Made by a program: the position numbers and the translations under genes. Below, piece after piece: positions 33,706 to 46,010 of a stretch of 64,000 nucleotides of DNA; position 1 is the stretch's first letter, and each line of letters opens with the position of its first letter. The DNA comes from Blasia pusilla. Lineage: Eukaryota > Marchantiophyta > Marchantiopsida > Blasiales. Where the stretch lies: contig CM114272.1 in assembly GCA_050084515.1 (NCBI GenBank), forward strand, positions 56,606,001-56,670,000. Reading direction: 5' to 3'. The notes beneath the pieces were generated by a model, which did no database searches, was not told where the DNA came from, and saw only the letters and a program-made list of their open reading frames with translations.

Positions 33706-34128
33706 TTTTGGTGTTTAAGAACAGGAGTTCAATTAAAAGAGAAGGGTTTTTAAATTTTGAAGAGCACCCTTGCATGCACAAGAAACTCTCTAGTTGTAGT
33801 TGATGTATAACGAGATCGTTGATCGTTGTTCGACATTATTAATGCTCCTTTAGGATAAAAACACCTTTATTTTTAAGAAAAAAATCTAATTACAACACAC
33901 AACTTGTCACATCTTAGTAGCCGATAGGTAGAGATATGTCGTGGTGACGGCATAGAGATCCATCAAATTGTCGTGAGTGTAACTTCATCATGAGATGTCG
34001 GATGAAGTTGGCGACAAGTGTGTTACGTCGAGAATGTGGTTTATGGCGATTTCCCTAATTTGGTTTTAGTCCATGAGTTGACCCGTTGACCGAGTCAATG
34101 ATCATGCGGTAACCTGTGCACGTAGGTT

Positions 34129-34198
34129 ATCGTTGGTAGGGCTATTTTTGGGGGAAGAGCCAAAAGGCTCTTCCCCCAAAAATAGCCCTACCAATGAT
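34129..34198. repeat. hairpin 1: 33-bp arms, 4-nt loop
   Basis: Arms 34129-34161 and 34166-34198 match at 32 of 33 positions (one G-T wobble); the loop is AAAA. The core GGGGAAGAGCC is the small hairpin of other B-type LTRs, here extended outward. Confidence 0.9.
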
Positions 34199-34283
34199 GG
34201 TTCAAGAAATCCATCTCTGACTCTCTTATACCCTTTGGCTCTTCCCAAGGGTATAAGAGAGTCAGAGATGGATTTCTTGAGCC
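34199..34283. repeat. hairpin 2: 37-bp arms, 11-nt loop
   Basis: Arms 34199-34235 and 34247-34283 match at 36 of 37 positions; the loop is TGGCTCTTCCC. It begins one base after hairpin 1 ends, so the two form a double cruciform. Confidence 0.9.
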
Positions 34284-34325
34284 ATCTTTCTCATGTTGAG
34301 CCTTAAGAGCACCTCTCTTGCATGT

Positions 34326-36416
34326 ACGATAAACTTGATCTCATCTAGATTCTTAGGGCCTAGGTATCTTGCAAATTTTACAAAGATAGTGAAAACATCT
34401 TGTAGCTCAAATTTATGAGTATACTTGAGTAATTAGAATCAACACTCCATATTTGTTACTCGGTGTAGATTTACATATATCCTCTAGGGAAGGAATATGG
34501 AAAGATGAGATGAGATGCCATTATGATGGAATTTTCCAAGTCTTTAGTAGTTCTATTTGAAACTTGTTGGATCAATAAAGCGAAAATTTGTAATGTTAGG
34601 AAAACCCATTCAAAAATAAGATGCATGGTTTCTTGTTCCCTTAATAATGCAAACACCTTTCCTACATGTATGCAACTGCTTAGTTGTGCTAGAGTAAGGT
34701 GTTATAAGTGAAGAATAAATTTTTATTTATGGGATATAGTTACAAGCTCAACCTCTCTGTTGTCAACGCACAGTATGATATGGCAATGTAAGCTTTTCTA
34801 GACTTGGAGCTTATATTCTGATAGTGAACTAAGTAGTTATATATGTATGCTCAAGTATGAGAACCACCAACAATAACATTCGAGCATGGTGTGAAGGGCA
34901 CATCATATCTGCCTTACGCATCTTTCCATACAAAATTAGGTTTCAATTTTTTTAAGTATTACCTCTATGTCTATGATTTCATGCCATCTTGTATCCATAA
35001 CTTCATCACACATGAGTTTGAGAAAGTAGTATTGTATCCATTATTTTTTGATTATTTCTTTTAGATCTTTCAAATGTTATCGCCGCCAAAATGGGCTTAC
35101 AAGTATTTGTGCACTAACAATGTATCTAGATCAATATAGAAAAAGGTCAATCATCATTTCAATTGATCAAGTTCTCGATTCGAGCAAGAGACTTGCCTAT
35201 GTTATTGGAGCATTATAAGAGGATAAGGCTTATATAGTATGAATGATGTCATCGACAATTTTCTATGATTTTGAATATTATCTAAAAATGAGCATTGATA
35301 GTAAAATATCCTCTCAAATATGGGACAAGAAATGGAAATATTCTTGATAGTATTCTTTACTCAAAGATTCCATATATTTATATCACTCAAAATTGTTCTC
35401 GGGTTGGCTCTATTGTCCATGGAACATGTTGATGGTATGGAAATAATCATCTGATTGGTTTTGAGTATTGTCCATCTTGAAGCATATTCAATTGAATGAT
35501 GTATGAATTAATTGTCATGTTATGGCTCATCTAACCTTTTTCTTGGGATGCTCTGAGAATGGCTTAAATAGAAGAAGATGGAAGGACTATAAGACCACTT
35601 GTAGGGTCAAGAAGTTCAATCAAGGGTAGGTAACATGAATAAAACTACAAGTGATTGAACCTTAGTTTGATTAGAAGAACTTTCATGACTTGCTTATATA
35701 GAACATGTGGATTAGTAAGAAGGGGATCCTATATGTTCCAACTAACAAGTGGATAATCAAGAAGGAAGCTTACTTAGAAAAATCTAATTTTGAACCCATT
35801 ATATTTTGTTTCGATACTCGACCGAGAATAATTATGTGAAAAATTTGGATGTAGAATGGATTACTAGCTAATATATCTTGCATACATGCACAACTCATGT
35901 AAACACAATATGTTTTCTAAGGGCCATTATTTAGATATTGTGTGCCAAAGTATGATATTAAATTTCTAATAGTAATGAAATCGTTGCATAAAGCATATAT
36001 ATATATATATAGTTGTTATTGATTTGGTCTTGTTATATGATAATACTTTGTAATATCCATGATATTTCATTTTTCTTATAAAACTTGCTAACGAAAAACT
36101 CTGTTGCAAAGCTATCTATGAGTCTATGCTAGGCCAAATTTTCTTACAAGTTTCCTCAATATTTTATACTCAAAAGATACTTCAAATCTTATATTTATTC
36201 TATATATTTGCAACCCTGATCTATTGAATACCAATATGTATCAAATCATTCTTGATCTCTTAACACATACCTTGCCTTTTACTTACTTAAAAAGGATTCT
36301 AAAGTTGATGAACGTTGAAGTTGGGGAAATACGGATTGAGTCATTTGGAATAGTATGGAGTACCTTCATAATGTTGTATGGTAGACTCTTTATAATAAGA
36401 GTTAAAGATGCACTTC
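34326..36416. other. AT-rich intergenic DNA
   Basis: No gene recognised. It contains an (AT)n run at about 35996-36011 and only short frames. Confidence 0.55.
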
Positions 36417-39290
36417 GATAAAAACGAGTGATGGAAAACCCATCGGAAGTACAAAAGAGGGGGACTCAAAGAGTCAAAACCTGAAGGCCACAACAAGACC
36501 AGAAAAGGAAGAAGGGGGCATTCCCCCCCTAATGACGAAACTCACCAACAGCAGAGATAATATCAGCAACAACAAGAGAGCTATGACTACTACTAAGTGG
36601 GCCTCTAGTGCCGGCGTCTCCCACAGCCTGAACCGCCGCAAAATCCCATTAGCCTGGGCACGCTGCAATGCTATGGAGACCCGCTGCCTACAATAGAGAA
36701 TCGCAGTAGCTAAGGACAACCCATTTCTCGAGCGGAGATGATGGGCGCAGTCCGTAAGGAACGAGTCGAACCTCTCCCCCATAGCCCCATACATCTCTAT
36801 GGCCAGGGGGATGAAGATGTGTCCTTCGTGAAGTCGACTGTAGATATGTGTCTTCTTCGCCGCCGCCGCCGCTCCTTGTAGCATTCGCCCTTGGGCCACC
36901 ACTTGGGCTCACACTGCCTCCCGCGTAGGATCTGTGACTACCACGTCCACCACCACCACCTTAGCCTCTCGTGTCATGTAGAGATCAGCACGAATAAGGG
37001 AATCCCGCATGGAGTAGTGCCTCTCTCTCTGCACATGGAAGCCACTTTCCCGAGCAATACTGAACATGATATCCCGCACTGCATCGTGAGTGGCTATCCT
37101 CTCACCCCCAACTGGACAGCGTGCCAAATGCACACCAAGTGGATCCAGACTCCGGCGACACTTGCAGTGTGTTGAACCAACCACCGATGGTTGGGGGAGG
37201 CCCAAGCGGAACCGCATCGCTATGGTATAGGTAAGTGGTGCGATACGGCAAGCCTGGAGAAGGGGGCGCGCCCCTACCCATGAGCCTGCCCCCTTTCCGG
37301 AGCAAGAGCGAATACGGGCCCTAACCTCCATGGGGATATTCCCGTCAGACATAGTGCCTCTAAAAACTGCCTCAAAGTGGGCTTCCATCAAGGAAGATTG
37401 GAGCCCAGACTGACCGGAGGTAACTAAGGAGGAGAAAGTGGGGAGAACGGCTATGGCCTCAACTCAAAGGGAATCTCTACAAGCTGTGAGTGAAGACTGA
37501 AGTGGGAAAGAGCCATCCTCAACCTGGGAGACGTAGTGTAGAAGGAGCGGTCTATCTCTAACCAAAATTCGGGAGCAAAGGAGGGGTGCCACTGTGGCCC
37601 AACTCCCTAAAAAAGCGGAGGGCGCCACTAACTCGGTCGAGAGAAGACCTACTCCACCAAAAGAAATCGGCCAAGAGGCATGTCTACGAGCTAACTCCCC
37701 CATGGGGCACTCTAAGGAGCCGGGTCCTAGAAGATCCCCAAACACCTGCATGAGCTTCCTATCAAAGGATCTATATAGGGAAGAAAGGTGACTAGATGTC
37801 CAAACCGTTCTAGTGAGGTAACCAGGTCTACGAGCAAAACAAGAAGAGAGAATGCCGAAGGCGACTTGAGGGTCACCAATCCTCGTAAGATCATCAACGT
37901 GGAGAAGATCCTCGGTAAGAGCCGCTGCCACGAAACTCGATACAAAGTCCTGGCTCTCGAGCGGGACTCCCAAGACTCGAAGCCCTCCGACAGGTCGCAA
38001 GAAGCTGTCGGGTAAATATAGATCATCACGTAGGCCTGATGGAGACCAAGCCTTGCACTTCCCCACCTTCACCGCCAGGCACTTGGAGAACCACCCACTT
38101 TGGATGTACATCTAGACAAGCCCTCAAACCTAAGGCAACCGTCTCACATTCGGCTGGCGTGGCAACTCCAAACTGATGCAGACTCAGATGTGACTGGAAA
38201 GCCTCACGGAATTACAAAGCGAGAGTACGACTCACCAACCGCAAGAGCACCTCACCTATGGCAATCGGACGGATATCACCACCCTAATTCAACAACGCCA
38301 AAAGTCGCCCCGCCCCTAATACTTGGGCCATTGCTGTTGGCACTCTCCCCTGAGCTAGGTGAGAGGCAACCTGAAGCAACTCGGAGAAGCCGCTAGCGGT
38401 GTCCTCGGAAGGAAAGCAATCACGAAGGTGTTCGTACATCATACCAGACAAATCTCCGGCCGCAATCCTCGGAGAACGTCCGAGTGCCCGTGCAAAGAGG
38501 GACGGGTCACGGCATATAGCCGTGTCAGGATGGAAGTCACGTGCAAAAGCTGGAATGTCAACTGCTGGACAAGGATGTAGCCTCCGGAGGGCATCGATGG
38601 TAACAGCTGAAGAAGGAGCCATGTCCATCGGGCGAAGAGCACGTGCAGCTCGCGAGTACTCACAGGCTCGCCCTAGTGTCCTACATCGTTGCAACCTGGC
38701 TGCTCCAAGATCGTCCGCCGGGAAACCAGGTGAACTACTACCTCTGGCGAATGCCACAAACTCACTCTGCAGAGACTCCCAGTCACCTCCTTGAAAGCGT
38801 CTCAGACGTGCCATAACCTCTCTATGACCGGCCTTCCCTCCCCGAGTGTAACGAAGACACCATCATGGAAGGAGAAGTAGTAGGTACCAAGAGAGCTCAT
38901 CCATAGGATCAAGAGCAATCCTAGCTAGGGGAAGGAGGAATGCGTGGCGGAGGTCATCCCGAATAGCATGGGGGATCCTATGAAACAACCTCGGGCAGGG
39001 AAAACGGGTCTCGAAGAGACCTATAATGTTGCCCTGGTGGGACCTCAACCACTCCCATGCCTCAAGAGGGGGCGATGATGCGGGAAGCACCGGAGAGCAT
39101 CCATGGTCGACAAGAGGGACCACCCATCCAAATCTATCAAAATCAGGATGTTTAGCCGCTAAGTGGTTCCGAATTCCTGAACGAGTGAAGAATTCGGGAC
39201 AACATGGGCATTTAGTATCCCGACTAGACGACCCACGGGTCCTCACACGAGGAGCCGATGCGGATCGAGGCATGGATGCAACTCACCAAG
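36417..39290 (-). mobile_element. non-LTR retrotransposon with restriction-like endonuclease, RT palm deleted
   Basis: Minus-strand parts in order: a start MPRSASAPRVRTRG with a C2H2 finger (CPCC...RNHLAAKHP, about 39210-39150); an N-terminal RT region (AAGDLSGMMYEHLRD; GDIRPIAIGEVLLRLVSR; QFGVATPAECETV); a post-palm region (KVGKCKAWSPSG; GGLRVLGVPL); a CCHC motif CKCRRSLDPLGVHLARC; then THDAVRD, IRADLYM and VVVDVVVTDP, as in PD-(D/E)xK restriction-like endonucleases; and a tail domain (PLAIEMYGAMGERF). The RT palm with YxDD is absent, a deletion joined near 38090. The layout recalls R2-type elements, but clade assignment is tentative. The 3' end carries a GATGG/CCATC hairpin at 36430-36444. 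Frames are broken at several points. Confidence 0.75.
36909..37391 (-). pseudogene. CCHC plus restriction-like endonuclease domain
   Basis: The 160-codon frame has CKC-x9-H-x3-C (around residues 98-114 by eye), ERIATHDAVRD, DSLIRADLYM and AKVVVVDVVVTDP. HD followed by R-x-D and V-V-D-V strands fits the endonuclease of early-branching non-LTR elements, which nicks target DNA. Catalytic assignment is tentative. Confidence 0.65.
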
Positions 39291-39299
39291 AAGAGGACA

Positions 39300-41724
39300 T
39301 GGCCCCCACCAATAAAATCGTGCGACAATCCCCCGCCAATAACTGTCCAATCATCCCCATTCGAACGAGCAGTCCTGGCAAACAACTCTCTTCCCGTCCA
39401 CGGTAATGCTCCCTCTAACATAAACTCTCACCTACCGACATCACCTAGGACTTCTAGTCCCAACCCCTTCCCAAAAATGAACTCATGAATACCTAGAGTT
39501 GCTAAGAGTGTGAAAAGATCATGGGCCCTTCGAGATAAAATAGATGAGAAGAAAAGTGTATGTACGGGAGGGGTAACAAATATAAACGTGAATCGAACCA
39601 AAATGAGAAGCACATATGACAAATACGACAAACAAGAAAGGACTTGGGAAAGGAGGGGAAGGGTGGGTGAATAGAGAACGTTACCTTGGGAAAGTTCTCC
39701 AAATGACAATAAGCAAAGCCCTAATACTCACATTTGGAACCCTAATATGAACCGAATTCTAAAAAGATGAATAAAAATTAAAATACTTCACGCCATGCAG
39801 CAAGGTCCAGATCAAAACGAAGCCCTCGTCACGCTCTCCGTTTCGATATGTAGCACGTCCCTTCTCATCCTCGGCGCCCACCGTTCTTCCTCCCGCCGTC
39901 CCCGCCCAAAATCGTCCGCATGCTACGTGGGACGCGTTGCTTTCCGTCGGAGCTGCACTTTGATAGTGTCATCTCTACATGGAATGGTATGAGCTTAAGA
40001 GGATAGTTTGTTGCTATTGTTCAGCTTCTCTATGATGAATAAAACACAAAGCAACCCAATATCCTCACTACATAGTGGTGGTAAATGTGATGGATTGCAT
40101 CAAATATTCATCTTTTTAACGTATTATTTCTCCTCTTTTACAATAGAGATAAGAAATGGAGAAAATATATGGAAGATCTATCAAAGATGACTAGCAATAA
40201 AGTTTTCTATTAGTAAGAAACCCTAGTCATCTAGAGGTTCTTAGCAATAAATACTAATGGCATGGAAAAATTTAGCAACTAAATTGGAAATCACTTTATC
40301 TTAAAATAAGATCATAGTAGTAATGTCCTAAGGAATATAGAACTCTTCTTTATGGCAAGTAATACCCCATACTTGACTTGTGTGATATATTAGCATGCAA
40401 GAAGTGGTATCTTTATTGCAAGAGTTTAGCTGACATGGTATATATATTCAAATACACTAATACATGTACGCTTGATTGTAATAACAAGTAGTTAAAATTT
40501 TATACGACACATGCATATAGTATCTAAAATGCATATTAGAAATATTGAAATAGAGTATGTACTTACGTTTCATTTAAGAAGATGCACTTACGAGAGCAAT
40601 ATTGATATGCTTTAACCTTTCCATAACACCATATTGACAATAAAAATTGTATGTGTTACTTGTTGGATTTTTTTTTTTGAGACCATTGATATTTGCTTAG
40701 TTAACCATTTAGTCTTAAAGACCTTGAGATCTTATTGATTATACCATGGTTAAATGCAAAATATGATTTTAAAGGAAAGAATATAATATACATCGGCTAT
40801 ATAAGACTCAGAACAATATGCAATGCTAGGGGAAAAAAATTATGTTGGTACTTACAATATGATATTTTCCACAATGTATTATGAAAGAAATGTGAACCTA
40901 GATGCCAACAATGAACTAAGATAGAGGAAGTATAACATTTAATCTAAAGGTAAGCACCTTTGGAATTGTAAATAAGTTGAGCACATTATTTAATATGAGT
41001 TATCTAAAAAAAAAAAACTAGACAAGTCTATTCCAAATTCTTCAAAGTCAGATTTTCAAAGAATCATATCCATATTATCAAAATTAGTGATCGATCGGAT
41101 AACAAGAGATCTAAGATCCAATATTTATTTGCTTTGCATAGATTTTGGCATCATATCTTGTGGATTTTAACAAATTGTTGAATCATCTACAAGACTTAGA
41201 GTCATCTTCTCTTGCCACGTCCCCTAGATTGGGATTAATTTATGAAATTTTTTTTTGAAAAAATCCAAAAAATGAGACGATAAATCTGTGCATTGTTTTG
41301 GGAATGAAACAATACTATACTTTATTTGATCATAGAATTGCAAAAGAAAAATGGTAAACTTACTACCAGTTAATTCAATGGACCCAAATCCAATCATAGA
41401 TTTGATACATTTGGGGCTATTACGGGATTTTGAATGTTCATTGAAAATTTGAATGCACGAGACTGAACCATAATACTTCAGTGCAAATGTGAAGGAATAC
41501 TAGAAAAAATAAATTTTGAGGGCATAGATAATACATATTCACCTAGTCTAGAATGGAGATCGCAATGATGTATTGAGAACAACACCCATATGAAAGAAAG
41601 AAAGTAGAGTGTTGAGAAATAATTCTTTTCCATAAGCTAGAATGATGAATCAAAACAAATCAATAATAATCATCAGACACAAGGAACACAAGACAATGTG
41701 ATTAAGAATGCTCATTTAAGGATG
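39300..41724. other. intergenic DNA
   Basis: A GC-richer patch at 39790-39990 has no recognisable product; the rest is AT-rich. The retroelement's 5' UTR may extend some way past 39290. Nothing else supported. Confidence 0.5.
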
Positions 41725-42321
41725 TGTCGCGTCTTCTATTGTAGATCAACGAGGATCCGTACGTTTCCTCTGATAAGGTTGGATGACAACCTCAAGAGAT
41801 CAAGGATAACTTGTTGAGGACTAGGATAACATGAGAGAGTAGGTTTTTCCTTTGTTTTGGCCATTTGGATCAGTATTGAAGAACTTACTAGTTTTGGAAA
41901 GTTCCTCACGAACAAACTTAATTGAATTTTTATTTTGGGAAGTCGCCCTTGACAACGTATTGAAGGTCAAGATCTAAGGAGGTAACTTGAGAGCACAATT
42001 TATTGATGAGAAATCTTGGGGAAAGGAAAGAGGTATATCTAAGGCAAGGAACCTTGAGAGCTCATTCTCTCTTTATTTAACCACTTTTCATGAGGTGGCG
42101 GAGCTATGGTCCTCCTTGCCTCGTGAGTAACCCACACCTCTCACTAGGAGATTGGATTTGGTTTGACATGGTATGGAGATAGTGTGAGAGATTTGCTATT
42201 TCATGATTTATTTGAGATATTTTGGTACACGATTATCTCCGTATTTAGATGTTAAGAGCGAGTCTAGTATCTTAGGTTGGTGTATTTGAATTTGGTGATA
42301 GCGATGTGTATGTACACGATA
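41725..42321 (+). mobile_element. solo LTR, subfamily A (diverged)
   Basis: Starts TGTCGCGTCTTC and ends GTATGTACACGATA. The interior shares CAAGATCTAAGGAGGTAACTT-like text and AAGGAACCTTGAGAGCTCATT fragments with other A copies, with more differences and several short deletions. Flanks GATG and TGTG do not form a clean duplication, so this copy is older or rearranged. Confidence 0.7.
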
Positions 42322-42433
42322 TGTGAAAGAAGAAATAAAAAGGCAAATATGGAGAAAGACAAAATTTACATCATATTCTTCTAAGAGAATCCAAGAAAGA
42401 GTGTGAAACTATTTCAACATCATATGACTAAGT

Positions 42434-43033
42434 TGTCACATCTTATTTTGATGTAGATAGAGTTCTATCGCGTCGACGACATAGAGAGTCAGCAGGCAAT
42501 TTGGGTGTAACTTCGTTCCGGGACGTCGGATGAGGTTGGCGACAGGTCTGTTGTGCTAGGCACATCATTTATGGAAATTTCCCTATTTTGGTTTTTGTCC
42601 GTCAGGTAACCCGTTGATCGAGTCAACGGTCACCAGGTAACCTGTGCATGCAGGTTATCGTTGGCAGGGTTATTTTTTGGGGTATAACAGTGAGGAAGAT
42701 GGCTTTCCCAAGCCATCTTTCTCATGTTGAGCCTTAGGAGCACCTCTCTTATATAGAGGTGTGTGGGTGTGGAGGAGTTAGGTGCTAGCGTCCAGATTTC
42801 CTCATAGCACAGGGTGGATGTGGTTCGATATGCCAATGTAGATTCATGAGTGGAGTTTTAGGCCGGGTGAGCTGTTTTTACTATTCAGATTTTGTTGTGG
42901 GGTCCCTCTGTATATGCGTGAGTATATTTCGTTTATGTGTGGATCTACCCGTATATTGGGGAAGATCGGTGTTGTGTGGTGTGTAGATATGACCAACGAT
43001 GTGGGTTGTGTAGCGATGTGTATGCGCACGACA
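42434..43033 (+). mobile_element. solo LTR, subfamily B
   Basis: TGTCACATCTTATTTTGATG to GTGTATGCGCACGACA, flanked by AAGT at 42430-42433 and 43034-43037. It carries a hairpin AAGATGGCTT/AAGCCATCTT (42696-42719) and then TTATATAG at 42749-42756, a likely TATA box. The first and last bases are shared with subfamily A; the middle is unrelated to A. Confidence 0.8.
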
Positions 43034-43037
43034 AAGT

Positions 43038-44590
43038 TCAATCTAGAATATCAACTTGATCTCATGGCAATACAAACAACACATAGGCTTGCTAGCCATA
43101 TAGATATCCTAATCGCCGTCTGATATTGGAGATGATATGTTACCACATAAGTTTAATGTGGACTTACACACTAGTGGTAAGGGTTGTAATAATTTTTCCA
43201 TGGATGAAGAAGAAATTTGAGTCCTAAAATTTATTTCATAAAGAAACTATTCAAATCCTATCCAAAGAGAAAAAAGAGACTTTTAATTGTAGAAGATGCT
43301 AAAAATTTCCAACCTAGGACAAATGGACAATTTAAAACAAAAACATAGACTAGTAATTTGATTTGAAAGGGATAGAGATGAGAAGAGCCCAAAGTTCCAT
43401 GAGCATGATATTTTGGATGGAAACATCAAGTATATGCCAAGATATTTTTGTTCAGATATTCCAGAGATGGAGATATATATGGCCTTAAAATTTCCCCATT
43501 GAATGTTTACGATGATGGAAATTTTACTATTAACTATCCCTAGTTTTATATTCCAATGATAGAAATCTAAACTGGATTTTTTTGGGTTTGATATTTCTAG
43601 ATAATATTCTAGCGATGGATATATGATCTGAAAATTATCGGTTTCATGTTTCCAGAGAACTTAACTATTAGAAACCCATCACCGCTGAGTCTTTAACCAA
43701 GGTTTCAGAATTATCAAGATTAACATGTAAGGTGCAAAGGCAAATAATATTAAGATTATAACTTTTAGGAATGGGGGAAGGAATCTTATCGTCCCCCGAT
43801 TGAGAGTAAGTGATTAATGGAGGTAGATTCTATTCCTTAATTTCTCTCTCTCTCTCTCCAAATATAGAGGTGAACTCTTTCAACACCCATCAATCCATCT
43901 TCTATCTATTTGGTGACATATGAAAAGGATGAGGAATCCATTCCCTTAAGAAATCATAGGGGAATAACTATATGTGCTATTCAATAACACTAGTTTGTAT
44001 TATTACTACCATGCACTAATTCTCCACCTGCTCTACTTTCTACTAATTTTTTCTTGGAAGAGAAATTCATAGCCCTAATATTAAAAAATAAAAACTCCCT
44101 TCATTTAAAAAATAAAAAATAAAAGTGAGAGGGAAATGAATAAAGTTGAAACACAGTGAGACTTTGCAAATTTTTTACTTTAAATTAAAAAATTCAATGT
44201 CAAAATTTCAAAAGGGGAAGGGAAGAGAGATAAGATTGAAATAGGACAAATTTAACTAGAAACACTTCGTAAGTAAGAAACTCTTCCCTACAACCAATGC
44301 ATTAACCTACACAAAAACAATACTTGAAAATGATAGTGATTCTTCACAAAGACTTCAATTCTTAGGTTCTCTTCTTCCCATTCTTCATTCTTTTGTAATC
44401 TAGTGACTTAGATTGGATGATAAGAAACAACTAGGTATTTTTTTAATATCTCCCCTAGATCCCGCGCTTTGAATTTATGGTATGTACATTTTTCTTGAGA
44501 AAGAAGGAAGAACTCCATTTTGAAAGAAATGGAAGAAACAAAGAAAAGGGGAAAACCTATTACTAATTTGGTTGGGATTAACTAAGGTAT
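43038..44590. other. AT-rich intergenic DNA
   Basis: No gene recognised; a short CT run near 43846-43858. Confidence 0.55.
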
Positions 44591-44599
44591 GTGATAAGA

Positions 44600-46010
44600 A
44601 ATGGCAACCTTAAGGGAAATCAAAGGTCTTACGGTCGAACAACATGCAAAGCATGGAAGATCTAGTTGCATCATCCTCACGTTAATTTCATGCATGCTCT
44701 CATTCCTATGTGTCATGGAGGTATTTCTATGGAGATTCGGGGCCATATTAACTCTTGCTCTAGGAAGGGGGTTGGCTTATGGGTAGTGCCTCCTCCTCAT
44801 TTATGCTTTCCTTCTTGCACCACATAATTTTACCACAGCGATGTAGTTCCGATTGGGTCTTCCTCGACTATATGTGGTTAATTCTACACACTGTGAGTGT
44901 CAACTGAGCGTGGATTCTCTTGGTATATGTAGTTAAGTGTGAGAGGATTATTGCTCATGATGCAATACGAGATATCATTTTTATATTGGTCGGAGAGAAT
45001 AACATTAATCCATGTGATATTCCTACATTAATGCTGATCTCTATATGAGATATGAGGTGGGGCAATGGTGGTGGGCCAATGCCATAGTTATAGATCTTAC
45101 GCATGATTTTTTTTGGGTACATGTGTCGTGCGCATACATATCGCTAGATCACACAACAAAAATAAAGAGTAGTAAAAACGGCACACCCAGCCTAAAACTC
45201 CACTCCTCAATCTACATCGGCATATCGAGCCTCGTCCACCCAGTGCTATCAAGGAATCCGGACGCTAGCACCCTAGTCCTAGCTCACACACATACAAGGG
45301 AGGTGCTCCAACGGCCCAACATGAGAAAGATGGCTTAGAAAAGCCATCTTCCTCTCTTATATAGGTTGGGAAGAGCCAAAAGGCTCTTCCCCTAAGAATA
45401 GCCCTTCCCTTGGTAACTTGCGCGCACAGGTTACCAGGGGCAGGTGACCTGGTCAACAAGTCACCCGGCTGTAAAAGACCTCAACATGAAAGTCGTCAGA
45501 AACAATGTTCCTGACACAATGGACCTATCCTCAACCTCATCCGACACTGTGGGACAAAGTTACACTCAAGATAGTCCGCTGGCTCCTACGCCCTATCCAC
45601 GATAGATCTCGGCCTATCGGCTACTCAGATGTGACACATGCGATGGTATAAGGGAGATTTTTGCAAGGGGCGGCAGTGGTGGCAAACAAGACTCAACTTC
45701 ATAATCGTGTTCACGAAGGATTTCGTCTTGTCCCACTTGTCACAAAGATGAAGAGGATTACGGGGGAGATATTATGTTTGACACTTTCATCATCGACTGC
45801 GCTCATTGTCTCCACTCGTGAAATAGGTTGTCCTTAGCTACAATGCTCCTATATCGTAGACAACTATCTACATCACTTTACAAGGAGCCCAAGCCTAGCC
45901 GACTTATGAGGGGACTAAAGATGTGGGAGATGTCACTATTAGTAGTAATCATGTTATTGCGAGCATGGTGGGATTTGAGACGGGAGTTGGGCAGTTATTA
46001 CGAGTCGATT
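44600..46010 (+). mobile_element. decayed non-LTR retroelement fragment split by an LTR
   Basis: Translated pieces follow the copy at 36.4-39.3 kb in order: GGISMEIRGHINSCSRKG, FRLGLPRLYVVNSTHCEC, ERIIAHDAIRDIIF, IVIDLTHDFFWVH, then (after the LTR at 45124-45636) LQGAA-like and VHEGF, and LSLATMLLYRRQ with LVVVIMLL. These equal the CCHC/endonuclease and tail domains. Stops and frame changes are frequent. The solo LTR sits exactly between IDLTHDFFWVH and the next segment, with CATG on both sides, so the retroelement is the older insertion. Confidence 0.75.
45124..45636 (-). mobile_element. solo LTR, subfamily B, nested in a non-LTR element
   Basis: Plus-strand ends TGTCGTGCGCATAC and CAGATGTGACA, flanked by CATG at 45120-45123 and 45637-45640. 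Two hairpins are visible: AAGATGGCTT/AAGCCATCTT (45327-45350) and GGGAAGAGCC/GGCTCTTCCC with an AAAA loop (45368-45391). TATATAAG (minus) lies between them. Confidence 0.82.

Larger units (their letters stand above)
33905..34325 (+). mobile_element. truncated LTR, subfamily B, with giant hairpins
   Basis: Starts TGTCACATCTTAGTAG and tracks the B copy at 42434 (GATGTCGGATGAAGTTGGCGACA; CCGTTGACCGAGTCAA; GTAACCTGTGCA) to TGTTGAGCCTTAAGAGCACC near 34312. It then diverges: the TATA box and the last third are missing. Two large adjacent inverted repeats (34129-34283) occupy the place of the small hairpins of other B copies. The left flank is AACT; without a right end no duplication can be tested. 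Confidence 0.7.
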
